Source: Streptomyces thermodiastaticus (GTDB taxonomy: Bacteria; Actinomycetota; Actinomycetes; Streptomycetales; Streptomycetaceae). From it: a stretch of DNA of 64,000 nucleotides. Every line of letters starts with the position of its first letter. The stretch's first letter is position 1. Location: positions 124,001-188,000 of the forward strand of contig NZ_BNBV01000002.1 in the NCBI RefSeq assembly GCF_014656135.1, read 5' to 3'. Shown here piece after piece: positions 8,555 to 15,955 of the stretch. The notes under the pieces are model-generated. The model was not told the DNA's origin and did no database searches. It was given only the letters and a program-made list of their open reading frames with translations. Both the position numbers and the translations under genes were made by a program.

Positions 8555-9462
8555 AGGTGGGCCGACCAGTCCTGCTGTGCGGACGGCCTGCCGTGCAGGT
8601 CGGGGACGTGTTTGAGCCAGTCCGGCCGGCCCTGCTGGATGCGGGCAGCGCGGCGGGCCTCCTCGGCCGCCAGCTCCTGTCGGCTGGGGAAGCAGGTGGG
8701 CAGCCAGGCCGCGGACGCCCGCACTCGTGCGGCCAGGTAGTCGACGTAGGCGTCGCGGACCTGCTGCGGGCCGTCGAAGCCGGGCTCGCCCTCCAGCCAG
8801 GCGTCCGGGACCTCGGCCAGCACCTCGCCGAGCAGCTCCCTGGTCACCTTGGGCGCCAGCTCCGCGTCGGCCGCCCGCACGTCGGGCCCGTAGTGCCCCA
8901 AGGCGTGATGCCTCAGGTCGTACGCCTTCTCCGGCTCCGAGGTGTCCCAGCGGTGGTGGAAGACGAGCGCGGCACCGTGGTCGATCAGCCACAGCCGCGG
9001 CGGCACGGTGCCGAAGGTGGGCCAGATCATCAGGTTGGAGCTGTGCACCGTGCGGTCCACGTTCGCGGTCAGCGCGTCCAGCCAGACGATCCGGCCGGCC
9101 TCCAGCGGATCCACCGTCAGATCCCGGGCGGTCTGCGGGGTGAAGTCCCGCGCGCCCGGCAGGAAGTCCATGCCGAGGTTCACCCCGCGGCTGGCGTTCA
9201 GCAGGTCCCGCACCTCCTGGTGCGGCTCGCTCGCACCCAGCTTCGGATCGAAGTGCACCAGCACCAGTTCCGGGAAGCGCAGTCCGAGGGCGCGTGCCAG
9301 CTCGCCCACGACCACCTCGGCGACCAGCGCCTTGCGTCCCTGCGCGGACCCGGTGAACTTCACGACGTAGGTGCCCAGGTCGTCGGCCTCGACGACCCCG
9401 GGGACGGAGCCGCCGGAGTGCAGCGGCGCCAGGTAGCGGGTCGCGGTGACCTCTCTCAGCAT
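8548..9462 (-). CDS. HipA-like family kinase
   Basis: 304 aa. The N-terminal part has TYVVKFTGSAQGRKALVAEVV (ATP-binding lysine) and GELARALGLRFPELVLVHFD. The middle has IVWLDALTANVDRTVHSSNL and PRLWLIDHGAALVF, which match the catalytic loop and the D-H-G metal motif of HipA/PI3-4-kinase-like folds. The family phosphorylates an unknown target in actinobacteria. The ATG at 9462 has GGGAG 1-2 nt upstream in the usual context; the reading frame extends upstream without similarity. A DUF3037 gene commonly follows this kinase in Streptomyces, but here the next gene downstream is aceB on the opposite strand, so the kinase appears to stand alone. Confidence 0.8.
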   Translation of the reverse strand: MLREVTATRYLAPLHSGGSVPGVVEADDLGTYVVKFTGSAQGRKALVAEVVVGELARALGLRFPELVLVHFDPKLGASEPHQEVRDLLNASRGVNLGMDFLPGARDFTPQTARDLTVDPLEAGRIVWLDALTANVDRTVHSSNLMIWPTFGTVPPRLWLIDHGAALVFHHRWDTSEPEKAYDLRHHALGHYGPDVRAADAELAPKVTRELLGEVLAEVPDAWLEGEPGFDGPQQVRDAYVDYLAARVRASAAWLPTCFPSRQELAAEEARRAARIQQGRPDWLKHVPDLHGRPSAQQDWSAHLG

Positions 9463-9695
9463 GCTCCCAGGCCCATCGCCGATTCGCTGTCCTTTCCCGG
9501 CACGCTCCCCCGCGGCTCGCGCAGGGGTGGCGTCCCGGTCCGCACCCGGGAGGGACTCGGCCCCTGGTGCCGCCCGGTGGGTGCGTCCGCCGTCCCGGCA
9601 GGCCGCCGGGGCGGTGCGGCCGCTGTTCCCGGCCGGCACCCAACGACCCTACCAACCGGCTGCCCGAGCCGCCGCGCCGGTGCCGCTGCCCCGCG

Positions 9696-9910
9696 ACCAT
9701 CTGGCTGCGGGACGAAGAAGGCGAAAGGCCGGTCGTACTGCCGCCTCAGGGCTCGGTGTTCGTGGTGCCCCGCGGTGTGGAGCACAAGCCCACGACCGAC
9801 GGCCCGGCGAGATCATGATGACCGAGCCCACCGGCACGCTCACGGTCGGCGAGCAGCACGAGGAGATAGCCGGGCACGTGGCCGTCACGACCGGCTTGCC
9901 CATCGACTGA
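9696..9910 (+). pseudogene. Cupin-domain protein remnant (frameshift, N-terminus missing)
   Basis: In one frame the sequence reads TIWLRDEEGERPVVLPPQGS then VFVVPRGVEHKPTTDGPA, the second half of a small mannose-isomerase-type cupin, and stops (TGA 9816-9818). The family C-terminus EIMMTEPTGTLTVGEQHEE continues in the next frame to a TGA at 9908-9910. A single-base loss at about 9808 explains the shift. The N-terminal half, which would bear the H-x-H metal ligands, is absent; the sequence upstream of 9696 is not cupin-like. It is non-functional as it stands. Confidence 0.75.
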
Positions 9911-9920
9911 CCGGCGACCG

Positions 9921-9961
9921 CGCGGTGTGCCTCCCGGCTCCATGCGGGGGGGCACACCGCG
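9921..9961. terminator. Hairpin after cupin remnant
   Basis: CGCGGTGTGCC (9921-9931) pairs perfectly with GGCACACCGCG (9951-9961), giving an 11-bp stem directly downstream of the remnant's stop codon. It is probably its original terminator. Confidence 0.65.
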
Positions 9962-10000
9962 TCCCTCCCGAGCTCGCGGGGGACGGCACCTTGCGCAGGA

Positions 10001-10034
10001 TCGCGCGTCGAGACCGTGCCGTCTCGACGCGCGA
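10001..10034. terminator. Strong hairpin downstream of EamA transporter
   Basis: TCGCGCGTCGAGAC (10001-10014), a 6-nt loop and GTCTCGACGCGCGA (10021-10034) form a perfect 14-bp stem 20 bp beyond the minus-strand transporter's stop. Confidence 0.8.
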
Positions 10035-10054
10035 CCATAAAGGTCAGCTCAGGG

Positions 10055-11065
10055 TCAGCGGGACACCGCAGTGCGGTCGTCCGCCGCCGTCGTCTCGGCG
10101 GGGGCGGCGGCCGGCTGACGGCGTCGCAGGAAGCGCCCGCCCGACACTGCGAAGATCGCGCCGACCAGAAGCACGGCCGTGCCGATGTCCTGGACGGGAG
10201 TGAAGGACTCGCCCAGGAAGAGGACGGACGAGCTCACTCCGAACACGGGCACGGTGAACATCAGCATCGTGGCCGTCGACGGACTGACGCTGTCCAGGCC
10301 CCGGTAGTAGAAGATGTAGGCGATGGCGGTCGGCCCCACCGCCAGGTACGCGATGTTGAGCCAGATGCTCCCGGACACATCGCCCCACTGGACGGACGAT
10401 GCGGACGGGGCGGCGAGAAGCACCAGGGCCAAGGCGCCGACACACGTACCGTACGTGGTCGCCCGCAGATGGTTCATTCCGCCGAGCAGCTTCTTGGAGG
10501 CGATGCTGTACACGGCCCAGCAGCCCGATCCGATGAGGTAGACGAAGTCACCGGTGAGCCGGCTTCCGCTGAGGCCGGTGCCGTCGTCGGCGCCGACGAA
10601 GAAGACCGCGGCACCGACCAGTCCCAGAGCCAGACCGACGAGCCGTGACACCGACGCCGTCTCCTGACGCGTCAGCAGCAGTATGGTGACCGTCAGTACC
10701 GGGCTGAGGACCGGCACCAGGATCGTCCCGTCGACCGACGGTGCGAGCGAGAGCCCCCAGAAGAAGAACAAGTTGTAGCCGAAGACGCCGACGAGACCGA
10801 CGGATCCCGCGAGGACGACCTCACGCCACGAGAAGGGTGTGTGTTCCCCCGAGGCGCGACGTGTGATCGCGAGTATGACGAGCAGAATGACCGCTCCGCC
10901 ACCGAATCGGAACGCCGCTGCCACTTGGTGGGGCATCTGCTCGACGACGACTTTGGAACTGGTGAAAGCCGTCCCGAAGAAGAACATCGTGATCAGCAGG
11001 TAGACATGAGCGTGGCTCAGGCTCGGCTGCCCCTGGGCCTGCGATGCCTCATGTGATGGTTTCAT
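10055..11065 (-). CDS. EamA/DMT-family transporter
   Basis: 336 aa with about ten hydrophobic segments in two EamA repeats. The first repeat starts at VYLLITMFFFGTAFTSSKVV (residues 22-41); the second is around DFVYLIGSGCWAVYSIASKK to SVLFLGESFTPVQDIGTAVL, followed by a final helix and a basic, alanine-rich cytoplasmic tail. The conserved P-x-x-x-x-LGE signature is present as FLGESFTPVQ. DMT proteins export amino acids or small metabolites. The gene follows a broken DUF2000 gene on the same strand. A shredded second copy of both genes is found at 13.6-14.2 kb. The substrate cannot be told from the sequence. Confidence 0.88.
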   Translation of the reverse strand: MKPSHEASQAQGQPSLSHAHVYLLITMFFFGTAFTSSKVVVEQMPHQVAAAFRFGGGAVILLVILAITRRASGEHTPFSWREVVLAGSVGLVGVFGYNLFFFWGLSLAPSVDGTILVPVLSPVLTVTILLLTRQETASVSRLVGLALGLVGAAVFFVGADDGTGLSGSRLTGDFVYLIGSGCWAVYSIASKKLLGGMNHLRATTYGTCVGALALVLLAAPSASSVQWGDVSGSIWLNIAYLAVGPTAIAYIFYYRGLDSVSPSTATMLMFTVPVFGVSSSVLFLGESFTPVQDIGTAVLLVGAIFAVSGGRFLRRRQPAAAPAETTAADDRTAVSR

Positions 11066-11069
11066 GACT

Positions 11070-11484
11070 GGAACATCCTCGTCGGAGGTCGAAGGTCGCC
11101 GGCGCCGTCGCTGCTCGTGCCGCGCGGTACGAAGTGGCGCCCGTCAGCGTTCTGTGCGCGGCGTTCTGGAGCCCGTACATACCGACACCGACGAGATCGA
11201 GCCGGCCGAAGCGACACCGGATCGCGGGACACCACGCCAGACCGCGTGTGCATCAGCCGTCGAAGCGGCTCTCCTTGTCGGCAACCGCTCGGGCTGCCGG
11301 AACGTCGGCGGATGCGCGATGTTCTCGGAACCCTCGTACGGTTCGTCCGCGGTCCCGGGAAGCACCGAGCTGAATCCACCGACCGGGACGCGGTCACATC
11401 GAGGTGCTGCCTGGCCCGCACGTTCTCCCGAAGGAGAACAGCGGTCTTCGCGTCGGAACGCACGGGGGCATTCAGGTCTTGCAT
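11070..11484 (-). pseudogene. DUF2000-family gene, several frameshifts
   Basis: Reading from ATG 11484 gives VRSDAKTAVLLRENVRARQH-LDVTA, the DUF2000 opening. The match then moves to another frame (GFSSVLPGTADEPYEGSENI), then a third (ADKESRFDG, followed by a stop), and ends with RLDLVGVGMYGLQNAAHRTL-TGATS, the usual C-terminus. At least three frame disruptions and small deletions are needed, so this is a pseudogene, not a single sequencing slip. It lies immediately upstream of the EamA gene on the same strand and would have been its operon partner. The family is uncharacterised. Confidence 0.75.
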
Positions 11485-12276
11485 TCGCCTGATGATGTCC
11501 CACCCCGGACAGCGCGTCTTGTACGTACTTTGCGGGTGGCCGTCCTGACGCGCTGCTCCGCGTCCTGGGTGGTGACCGGGGATCCCTGTTCTTCCAGGGC
11601 GGACCTCACGTCCCTGCGTCCATACGGAGACGACGGCGCCGGCAGACCGTCCCGGCGCCGTGACCGCGCGGCGTCGCCGCCCGCGCGGTGCCCCGACGCG
11701 TTCCCCGTCCCCGGACAAGACGCGGGCCAGGCCCTCCATCGGCCTGGCCCGCGCCCCGCCGGCGCCGTGACCGTCCGCCGTAGCGCGGACTTCGCCACCC
11801 GTGCCCGGCGGTCAGGACAGCAACCCGGCGGTGAGGGCAGCAACGCCGTCCGGGCGACCCGGGCGGCCAGCGCATCGACTGTCTCGTCGGTGGTCCTCGC
11901 CGGCCGGCCGGACACCCTCGTGGCCCGATCGCCGGTCCTCGTACACGAATGACAACCGCTCCGGTTTCTCCCGGGCCTTGCGTTCACACTCGCTCACCGA
12001 ATGAGAACCGTCGCCTCGGGGGCCGAGGGGCACGTCGTGTCCGCGCCCGTGATGGAGTTCCACGGACACACCGCCGCGCAGGCAACGACTCCCCGTCTCC
12101 CTTCCAGGCGCGCGTCGACCCGGATAAATACCGCACCCCGCCCGTCGGCCGAAAAGCTCCGCGACCCGGAGTGGCGGCGCCCCCGGGCCAAGAGCGGACA
12201 GCCCCCCACCGCCGCGCGGGCGCGACGCTCCTGGCCGACGGCCACGCCGCCCGGGGAGCCGGTCGCTCGTCTCCGG
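11485..12276. other. Gene-poor region with hairpins
   Basis: About 790 bp in which I recognise no gene on either strand. It holds two hairpins: ACGGCGCCG/CGGCGCCGT (11633-11661, 11-nt loop) and a stronger one at 11721-11753. Short open frames here have no family-like sequence or ribosome-binding site. The region lies among pseudogenes and probably carries debris of lost genes. Confidence 0.5.
11721..11753. terminator. Orphan terminator-like hairpin
   Basis: CGCGGGCCAGGCC (11721-11733) and GGCCTGGCCCGCG (11741-11753) form a perfect 13-bp stem with a 7-nt loop. No intact gene ends nearby on either strand, so it may be the leftover terminator of a deleted gene. Confidence 0.6.
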
Positions 12277-12705
12277 TCAGTCGTTTCCGGTCACGGCACC
12301 GGTCAGGCGCTGGTACAGCTCGAAGCTCGCGCGCTCCACCCAGTTGTGCACCAGCTTGCCGTCCTCGCGCACCGCCCAGACGGCGGTGCCGGTGAAGGAG
12401 ATCGGCCGCCCGTCGGGTTCGGTACCCATCACGCCGTTGTTGCGCCCGTGCACCCGCCAGCGGGAGGCGACCCGGCTGCCGTCCTCGTTCTGGAAGGTCT
12501 CGACCGACTCCAGCCTGAGGTCGTGCACCTGGTCCAGGAAGGCCTTGATCCAGGCCTTGAAGTTCTCCCGGCCCTCGATCCGCTCACCGGCGTTGGTGAT
12601 GACGAAGTCCTCGACGACGAAGTCGTCGGCCTTCTCCGGGTCGTGGGCGTTCCACACCTGGTCCCAGAACGCCTCCACGATCTCGACGGAGTTCTTGTAC
12701 GCCAT
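12277..12705 (-). CDS. SnoaL-like (NTF2-fold) ester-cyclase/polyketide-cyclase-family protein
   Basis: 142 aa, typical of single-domain NTF2-fold proteins. The conserved pattern is EAFWDQVWNAHDPEKADDF near residues 11-29, then GRENFKAWIKAFLDQVHDL, VASRWRVHGRN and ISFTGTAVWAVREDGKLVHN. Family members are cyclases, isomerases or small ligand-binding proteins, so the substrate is open. GAGAGGA precedes the ATG by 4-5 nt. It is divergent from a TetR regulator and the shared promoter contains two matching palindromes, so the gene is very likely the repressed target. A role in detoxifying or altering the TetR ligand is an inference. Confidence 0.82.
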   Translation of the reverse strand: MAYKNSVEIVEAFWDQVWNAHDPEKADDFVVEDFVITNAGERIEGRENFKAWIKAFLDQVHDLRLESVETFQNEDGSRVASRWRVHGRNNGVMGTEPDGRPISFTGTAVWAVREDGKLVHNWVERASFELYQRLTGAVTGND

Positions 12706-12786
12706 GTCGTCCTCTCTGACCGGATACGGCCGCTTCTGTCACGACCAATTCGGATACGGCCGGTCCCGCACCGGCACCAGGTACAC

Positions 12787-12806
12787 CATACATACAAGTA
12801 TGTATG
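12787..12806. promoter_or_regulatory. TetR operator 1 (perfect palindrome)
   Basis: CATACATACAAGTATGTATG is a 9-bp perfect inverted repeat around two bases. It lies about 80 bp upstream of the SnoaL-like start and overlaps its likely -10 (TATGGT on the minus strand). It shares ACATAC-NN-GTATGT with operator 2. Confidence 0.75.
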
Positions 12807-12814
12807 CGCGAACG

Positions 12815-12843
12815 TTGCCGACCGACATACTCGTATGTATGGT
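12815..12843 (+). promoter_or_regulatory. Leaderless promoter of TetR gene with operator 2 in the spacer
   Basis: TTGCCG (12815-12820) and TATGGT (12838-12843) are separated by 17 bp. ACATAC-TC-GTATGT (12825-12838) fills the spacer, so a bound repressor would block RNA polymerase. Transcription would start at about 12850, next to the GTG start at 12851. Confidence 0.65.
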
Positions 12844-12850
12844 CTGGGGT

Positions 12851-13456
12851 GTGGAACGCTCCTCCGACGCCAAGGACCGCCTGATCGAAGGCACCCGCCA
12901 GCTGCTGTGGGACCGCGGCTACGTGGGCACCAGCCCCACGGCCATCCTGCGCCGTTCCGGCGTGGGCCAGGGCAGCATGTACCACCACTTCCGCGGCAAG
13001 GCCGATCTCGTGCTGGCCGCCGAGCGCCGCAGCGCCGAGCTGATGCAGGACCAGGTGCGCAAGGTGTTCTCGGGTGAGGGCACCGGGCTGCAGCGGATCG
13101 TCGCGTATCTGCTGCTGCAGCGCGACGTGCTGCGCGGATGCAGCATGGGCCGGCTGGCGGGCGACCCGGAGATCGTCGCCGACGACGAGCTGCGCGCCCC
13201 CGTCCGGGAGACCTTCGCCGTGCTGAACCGCTGCCTGGCCGAGGCCATCGCCGAGGCGCAGGCGGCGGGCGAGCTGGACGCGCGGCTGCGGCCGGAGCAG
13301 ACCGCCGCCGCCCTGGCCGCCGTCATCCAGGGCGGCTACGCGCTGGCCCGGGCGGAGCAGTCCACCGAGCCCTTCGACCACGCGATCCAGGGCGCCCTGG
13401 ATCTGCTCGGCGTCCCGGCTGACGACCGGGTTCCGGCCGGCTCTCCGTCGTCCTGA
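12851..13456 (+). CDS. TetR/AcrR-family transcriptional regulator
   Basis: 201 aa. The N-terminal helix-turn-helix spans about residues 5-50 (AKDRLIEGTRQLLWDRGYVG, AILRRSGVGQGSMYHHFRGK). The C-terminal ligand domain contains RDVLRGCSMGRLAGDPEIVA and PEQTAAALAAVIQGGYALAR, as in TetR_C subfamilies near LmrA/YxaF. GTG 12851 is preferred because it gives the usual short N-terminus and lies 7 nt after TATGGT; ATG 12839 would overlap the promoter. It probably represses itself and the divergent SnoaL-like gene through the two ACATAC/GTATGT palindromes. Confidence 0.88.
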   Translation: MERSSDAKDRLIEGTRQLLWDRGYVGTSPTAILRRSGVGQGSMYHHFRGKADLVLAAERRSAELMQDQVRKVFSGEGTGLQRIVAYLLLQRDVLRGCSMGRLAGDPEIVADDELRAPVRETFAVLNRCLAEAIAEAQAAGELDARLRPEQTAAALAAVIQGGYALARAEQSTEPFDHAIQGALDLLGVPADDRVPAGSPSS

Positions 13457-13611
13457 CGAACGTCCCGCACGAACGTCCCTTGCCGACCCGGCCCGACGCG
13501 CACCCCTCCCGGCCGGCCCGGCGATCGGCCAGCGGTCGTCCGCCGGGGCCGCGGCCGCCGGCGCCGGAACGGCAGCGGACCGGCGGCGCACCCGCGGCAG
13601 GCGCCCGTCCG

Positions 13612-14165
13612 TCACAGCGACGACCGCCCCGAAGGGCGACCGTGCCGATGTCCTGGACGGGAGTGAAGGACTCGCCCGGAAAGAGGACGGACGAGCTCAC
13701 TTTGGACACGGGCACGGTGAACATCAGCATCGTGGCCGTCGACGGACCGGCACCGCAAAGACCCCGGCAGGAGAAGACGCAGGCGACGGCGGTCGGTCTC
13801 ACGGCCGGGGAGGCGAGGGCCGGCCAGGCGTCCGAACAGGGCCGCCGTCACCAGCAGACGGAGGTGGGCGTACAACACGTGCGGCCGGCCCGGCGCCTGC
13901 GGCGCACGGCGCACCACTGGACGGTGTCATGGCTGGAACATCCTCGTCGGACAGGGGCGGGTCACCGGGCGGAGCCGTCGATCGTGTCCCCGGGGTGCGT
14001 CCGGGCACCCGTGCGGCACGTGGCCGGTACGCCTCGGCGGCGAGACACGTACGGGTGCGGTCGTCCCCCAGGAGAACAGCGACGGCCGCGTCGGGCCGCG
14101 CCACGGCTTTCGGGTCGTGGGGAACCGATGGTGTGCTACGCGAGGAGGGCAGGTCTTGTACCTTC
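13612..14165 (-). pseudogene. Degenerate second copy of the DUF2000-EamA pair
   Basis: On the minus strand the order mirrors the pair at 10.05-11.48 kb. A DUF2000-like start (RPDAAVAVLLGDDRTRT near 14090) is followed by the shared junction CTGGAACATCCTCGTCGGA around the EamA start codon (plus-strand 13932-13950). Then come a short N-terminal EamA remnant and the C-terminal stretch STATMLMFTVP...SFTPVQDIGTV. The DNA at 13640-13745 is nearly identical to 10170-10275. Most of both genes is deleted and the frames are broken. I infer a duplication, or a second acquisition, followed by decay. Confidence 0.75.
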
Positions 14166-14198
14166 CGGGAGACACGCGGCCGGGTCGGCGAGGCACGG

Positions 14199-14282
14199 AT
14201 GAGCCGGGAGGCGGCGGATCCGGTCGTCGGCAGGCGGCTGTGGGCGGCGGCGGAAGAGCTGACCGGCGTTCGCTGCCTGTGA
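14199..14282 (+). pseudogene. C-terminal tail of a short-chain dehydrogenase
   Basis: The last codons before the TGA at 14280-14282 read MSREAADPVVGRRLWAAAEE then LTGVRCL. This resembles the C-terminus DPxLxRRLWxxSEELTGV of a common actinobacterial SDR subfamily. No SDR sequence precedes it, so only the tail survives. The call rests on a short match. Confidence 0.45.
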
Positions 14283-14335
14283 CGGCCGGCGGCTCACCCG
14301 CCCGCCCGGCCGGTGCTCCGCCCGGCGCCTTCTCC

Positions 14336-15829
14336 TCAGCTCCTCGCCAGCGGGTTCGGCAGCGGGCGGTAGCGGACGTCGGCGCCGTCCGCGCCGGTCC
14401 AGCGCAGCAGCAGGTTGGTCTTGCCGGGCAGGGTCGGTGCGGTGAGCAGGGCGGGGATCTCCGGCAGGTCGTGGCGGGCGAGTTCGCGGCGGACCGCGGA
14501 CCACGGGTCGAGTCCGGGGCGGCGTTCGGCCAGGGCGGCGGCGATCTCGCCGAGGTGGTTGACGACCAGGCAGTACACCAGCCGTTCCCAGCCGGCCGCG
14601 CGGGTCACGTCCGGGAGCAGTTTGACGCCCTCCGCGTCCCGGAACAGCGCCTGCACGGGCCGGCCCGCGGCGTCCACCGCGACCAGCGAGTTCTGCAGAT
14701 GGGCCTCCAGGACGACGCCGTGGCGGGCGAAGGCGCCCAGCACCGGCGGCACCACCTGCCGCAGGTAGGCCGCCCACCAGCCGGCGGCGTCGGGGGCGCA
14801 ATCCAGCGGGTGGCCGTCGCCCGTCTCGGCCAGGGCGGCGGCCAGCAGCGGGGTCGCGCCGGGCAGCACATGCCGGGCGAGCCCGTCGCGGACGACGACG
14901 GCGAGTTCCTCGAAGGCGAAGGACGCCGTGCGGTAGCCGCGGTCGCTGAGCCAGGCCGCCGGGCCGCCGAGCGCGGCGAAGGCACGGGTCACCGCCGCGT
15001 CGGTGCGGCGCAGCCGGAGCAGGTCGTGCCGCCACAGCCGCCGGATGTCGTTGGTGATGCGCACATCCAGGCTGAACTTGAGGAACAGGTCGTGGCCGGG
15101 CGCGTGCACGGTGCGGATCGCGGCCGTGGGCCACACCTCGAAGGAGGTGGTGCCCAGGCGGACAAGACGCCCGTCGGCGAAGGGGCCGGCCAGGTCGCGG
15201 CCCACCAGGTCCAGCTGCCAGGGGTGGGCGGGCAGCAGCCGGTAGCCGGGCGGTGCCTCGCCGAGCGTGTCGAGCGCGGAGGTGTCGCCCTCCTCCACCA
15301 CCAGGTCCGCGCGCACCCCGAGCAGCGTCAGCGGAAAACGGGCGTGCGCCTCGGGGGCGTAGGGCAGCCAGGAGGCGACCGGTCCGCCGCCGCGTGCCTT
15401 GGGAGCGGGGTGGCAGGGGTGGCCGGTGAGCAGCGACTGCTCGGAGCGCAGATAGGGGTCGTCCGGGGGTGCCGCCCTCTCGCGTGCGGTGAGCAGCGCG
15501 GCCACCGCGTCGCGGCTGTCGAGCATCTCGGCGGGCAGTTCGTCGTTGGACAGACCCGTGTGCCGGCGCATCTCCTCGGCCACGAGTTTGACCAGTTCCG
15601 TATGGCCGATGCGCCGCCAGCGGCCCGCGGTGAGCACCTCCGGCCGCTCCGGGCGCCGCCCGCCGTGCACGCGCAGCAGCCGGCCGAGTCCGGGCAGCCG
15701 GTAGACGCGGTGGCCCTCCGGGTCCGGCAGGGCCTCCGCGACCTCGCGGATCAGGCAGTTCAGCAAGGGCGCGGCGGCGTACGCGTCGGCGCGCTCCGCG
15801 ACGTCGTCGCCGGGCGGCATCAGGTCCAC
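14336..15829 (-). CDS. IucA/IucC-family NIS siderophore synthetase
   Basis: 497 aa. Family motifs in order are SLLTGHPCHPAPKARGG (ATP phosphate-binding H-P-x-H-P-x-x-K), YRLLPAHPWQLDLV, TTSFEVWPTAAIRTVHAPG, LFLKFSLDVRITNDIRRLW, VVLEAHLQNSLVAVD and ALFRDAEGVKLLPDV. NIS synthetases join citrate or another dicarboxylate with amines or alcohols through an acyl-adenylate. GTG 15829 is chosen because AAGGGGA lies about 5 nt upstream. A second synthetase diverges from it 126 bp away. No decarboxylase, hydroxylase or siderophore transporter gene lies next to them, so the product is not predictable from here. Confidence 0.88.
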   Translation of the reverse strand: MDLMPPGDDVAERADAYAAAPLLNCLIREVAEALPDPEGHRVYRLPGLGRLLRVHGGRRPERPEVLTAGRWRRIGHTELVKLVAEEMRRHTGLSNDELPAEMLDSRDAVAALLTARERAAPPDDPYLRSEQSLLTGHPCHPAPKARGGGPVASWLPYAPEAHARFPLTLLGVRADLVVEEGDTSALDTLGEAPPGYRLLPAHPWQLDLVGRDLAGPFADGRLVRLGTTSFEVWPTAAIRTVHAPGHDLFLKFSLDVRITNDIRRLWRHDLLRLRRTDAAVTRAFAALGGPAAWLSDRGYRTASFAFEELAVVVRDGLARHVLPGATPLLAAALAETGDGHPLDCAPDAAGWWAAYLRQVVPPVLGAFARHGVVLEAHLQNSLVAVDAAGRPVQALFRDAEGVKLLPDVTRAAGWERLVYCLVVNHLGEIAAALAERRPGLDPWSAVRRELARHDLPEIPALLTAPTLPGKTNLLLRWTGADGADVRYRPLPNPLARS

Positions 15830-15955
15830 GCGTTCCCCTTCGTCGGCCTCGGATGCGCACCGCTGCACCGGGGTGCGCCCGCGGTGCGAGAGCGATCAGT
15901 ATGTCTACCCGGGGGGCGTCGCCATGACGCCCGAGTCGCAGGGAGGAGGCCGACC

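Noticed and set aside
14117..15955. Long upstream extension of the second NIS synthetase frame across the first synthetase
   Set aside because: The extension is antisense to a real gene and non-protein-like; GTG 15956 has an excellent ribosome-binding site and the family N-terminus follows it.
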